Program-made: the position numbers and the translations under genes
Assembly: GCF_003010915.2 (NCBI RefSeq)
Contig: NZ_CP028426.1
Span: 1,054,001 to 1,118,000, forward strand
Direction: 5' to 3'
DNA: 64,000 nucleotides
Source of the DNA: Gulosibacter molinativorax
GTDB taxonomy: Bacteria > Actinomycetota > Actinomycetes > Actinomycetales > Microbacteriaceae
Shown here: positions 63,196 through 64,000 of the stretch, piece after piece
Layout: each line of letters begins with the position of its first letter
Position numbering within the stretch: the stretch's first letter is position 1
Notes under the pieces: generated by a model
Database searches by the model: none
Seen by the model: only the letters and a program-made list of their open reading frames with translations
What the model was told of the DNA's origin: nothing

Positions 63196-64000
63196 GGTTC
63201 TCCTTGTGCAGCTTGGAGGTCCGATCGTCGAGAACCCCGGTGAGTGAATCTTGCAGTGGTGCGGAAAGCCCACTGCCGGATTCGCGAGTTCCGATAAAGC
63301 GCACCGAAACCTCGGTCACCCGGTGGCGGCGTCCCACGCGATCGGCCGTGAGTTCGAGACCGTCAACGACGACTCGGTCGCCCAGCACCGGAATCTTTCC
63401 GAGCGCCTTCGACATCAGTCCGCCGACCGAGTCTACGTCCTCGTCGTCAATCTCGATATCGAAGAGCTCGCCGAGCTCGCTGGTGGACATACGCGAGGAG
63501 ACGCGCATCGCGCCGCTCGCAAGCAATTCGATCTCTTCGGTATCGCGGTCGTGCTCGTCGTTGATCTCACCCACGAGCTCCTCGATGAGGTCCTCAAAGG
63601 TCACGAGACCGGCAACCCCGCCGTACTCATCAATCACGATCGCGAAGTGGGTCGACTCGCGCTGCATCCGGCGCAACAGCTCGCTCGCGCCGAGCGACTC
63701 GGGAACGAACGTCGCGGGCCGTGCCACGGTCAGGACGGTACCCGCACCGCGGGTGCCGCCGTGCAGCATTTCGCGCGACAGGTCCTTCTGGTAGGCCACC
63801 CCGCGAACGTCGTCGCTATCGCGGCCGATGATCGGGGCGCGCGAGATACCGTCGTCGAGGAGCTCACCGAGCGCCTGCGCGACGGTGCTGTCCGCATCCA
63901 CCGTGTGCATGTCGGTGCGTGCCACCATCACCTCGCGAACGAGCCGGTCGGAGAAGTCGAATACCGAGTGGATCAGCTCGCGATCTTCGTCCTCGAGCAC
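63185..64000 (-). CDS. CNNM/CorC-type CBS-domain protein, partial at window edge
   Basis: The C-terminal 271 residues of a membrane protein of the hemolysin C/CNNM family. Two CBS domains (REVMVARTDMHTVDADSTV and FAIVIDEYGGVAGLVTFEDLIEELVGEI) and a CorC_HlyC domain at the end are visible. The DUF21 membrane part lies beyond the right edge of the window, so the start is unknown. It overlaps era by 11 bp, the usual order in actinobacteria (ybeY, CNNM, era). Such proteins are linked to magnesium/cobalt resistance. Confidence 0.9.
   Translation of the reverse strand: MLEDEDRELIHSVFDFSDRLVREVMVARTDMHTVDADSTVAQALGELLDDGISRAPIIGRDSDDVRGVAYQKDLSREMLHGGTRGAGTVLTVARPATFVPESLGASELLRRMQRESTHFAIVIDEYGGVAGLVTFEDLIEELVGEINDEHDRDTEEIELLASGAMRVSSRMSTSELGELFDIEIDDEDVDSVGGLMSKALGKIPVLGDRVVVDGLELTADRVGRRHRVTEVSVRFIGTRESGSGLSAPLQDSLTGVLDDRTSKLHKENHEY

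Overview
The window reads as ordinary chromosome of a high-GC Gram-positive bacterium (Actinomycetota), most likely a Microbacteriaceae-type organism. Reasons: strong GC bias at third codon positions, a homodimeric aceE, a PucR-type fasR followed by fabD-fabH-acpP-fabF, a DUF3145 gene beside the fab cluster, a MhuD-type haem oxygenase, and GTG/TTG starts with some leaderless-looking promoters. The taxonomic call is inference from gene content, not from a database search.

Layout. 1-2 kb: tRNA-Val, a fresh complete ISAs1-family insertion (224-1497, perfect 19-bp ends, 9-bp target duplication) and a peroxiredoxin. 2-10 kb: aceE, then the fatty acid synthase II locus fasR-fabD-fabH-acpP-fabF. 10-13.6 kb: DUF3145, glycogen phosphorylase, tRNA-CAT. 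13.6-16.2 kb: lysA-dapL, a lysine pathway pair of a type unusual for actinobacteria. 16.3-22 kb: an iron/haem/redox island with an iron-box-like palindrome, a siderophore-interacting flavoprotein, an MFS transporter, a 1006-residue P450 / adrenodoxin-reductase / flavodoxin fusion and a signal-less HtaA haem-binding domain. 22-25.5 kb: proA-proB and small genes. 25.5-38 kb: a GT4 glycosyltransferase, a transporter, peptide deformylase, a MhuD-like haem oxygenase, three luciferase-like monooxygenases with an FMN reductase, a DUF368/PopT lipid-carrier translocase, an aldo-keto reductase and a thioesterase. 38-45.8 kb: an alcohol dehydrogenase, a 690-bp non-coding stretch with a striking 31-bp-period array, and a Sfp-type phosphopantetheinyl transferase, M1 aminopeptidase and Pls-like non-ribosomal peptide synthetase (candidate poly-lysine-type locus). 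45.9-64 kb: tRNA-Asn, then a long minus-strand run of housekeeping genes (HADH, ABC ATPase, dnaG, dgt, dusB, glyS, lipA, lipB, uppS, recO, leuA with an attenuator, a degenerate ABC ATPase, a two-component system, era and a CNNM/CorC protein cut by the window edge).

How parts may work together. AceE feeds acetyl-CoA to the fab genes, and LipB/LipA make the lipoyl cofactor used by the same dehydrogenase complex. The P450 fusion carries NADPH-to-FAD-to-FMN-to-haem electron flow in one chain and is paired with a cytosolic haem-binding domain. The PPTase can activate the T domain of the Pls-like synthetase, and the M1 peptidase matches the Pld partner of poly-lysine loci.

Most notable for follow-up: the P450-AdR-flavodoxin fusion plus HtaA protein; the nine-copy 18-bp imperfect palindrome array centred on a perfect 26-bp palindrome, all in 31-bp register; the Pls-like cluster with a lysine-like specificity code; the dapL-lysA pair; a frameshift in the N-terminus of dusB; and the leuA leader-peptide attenuator.
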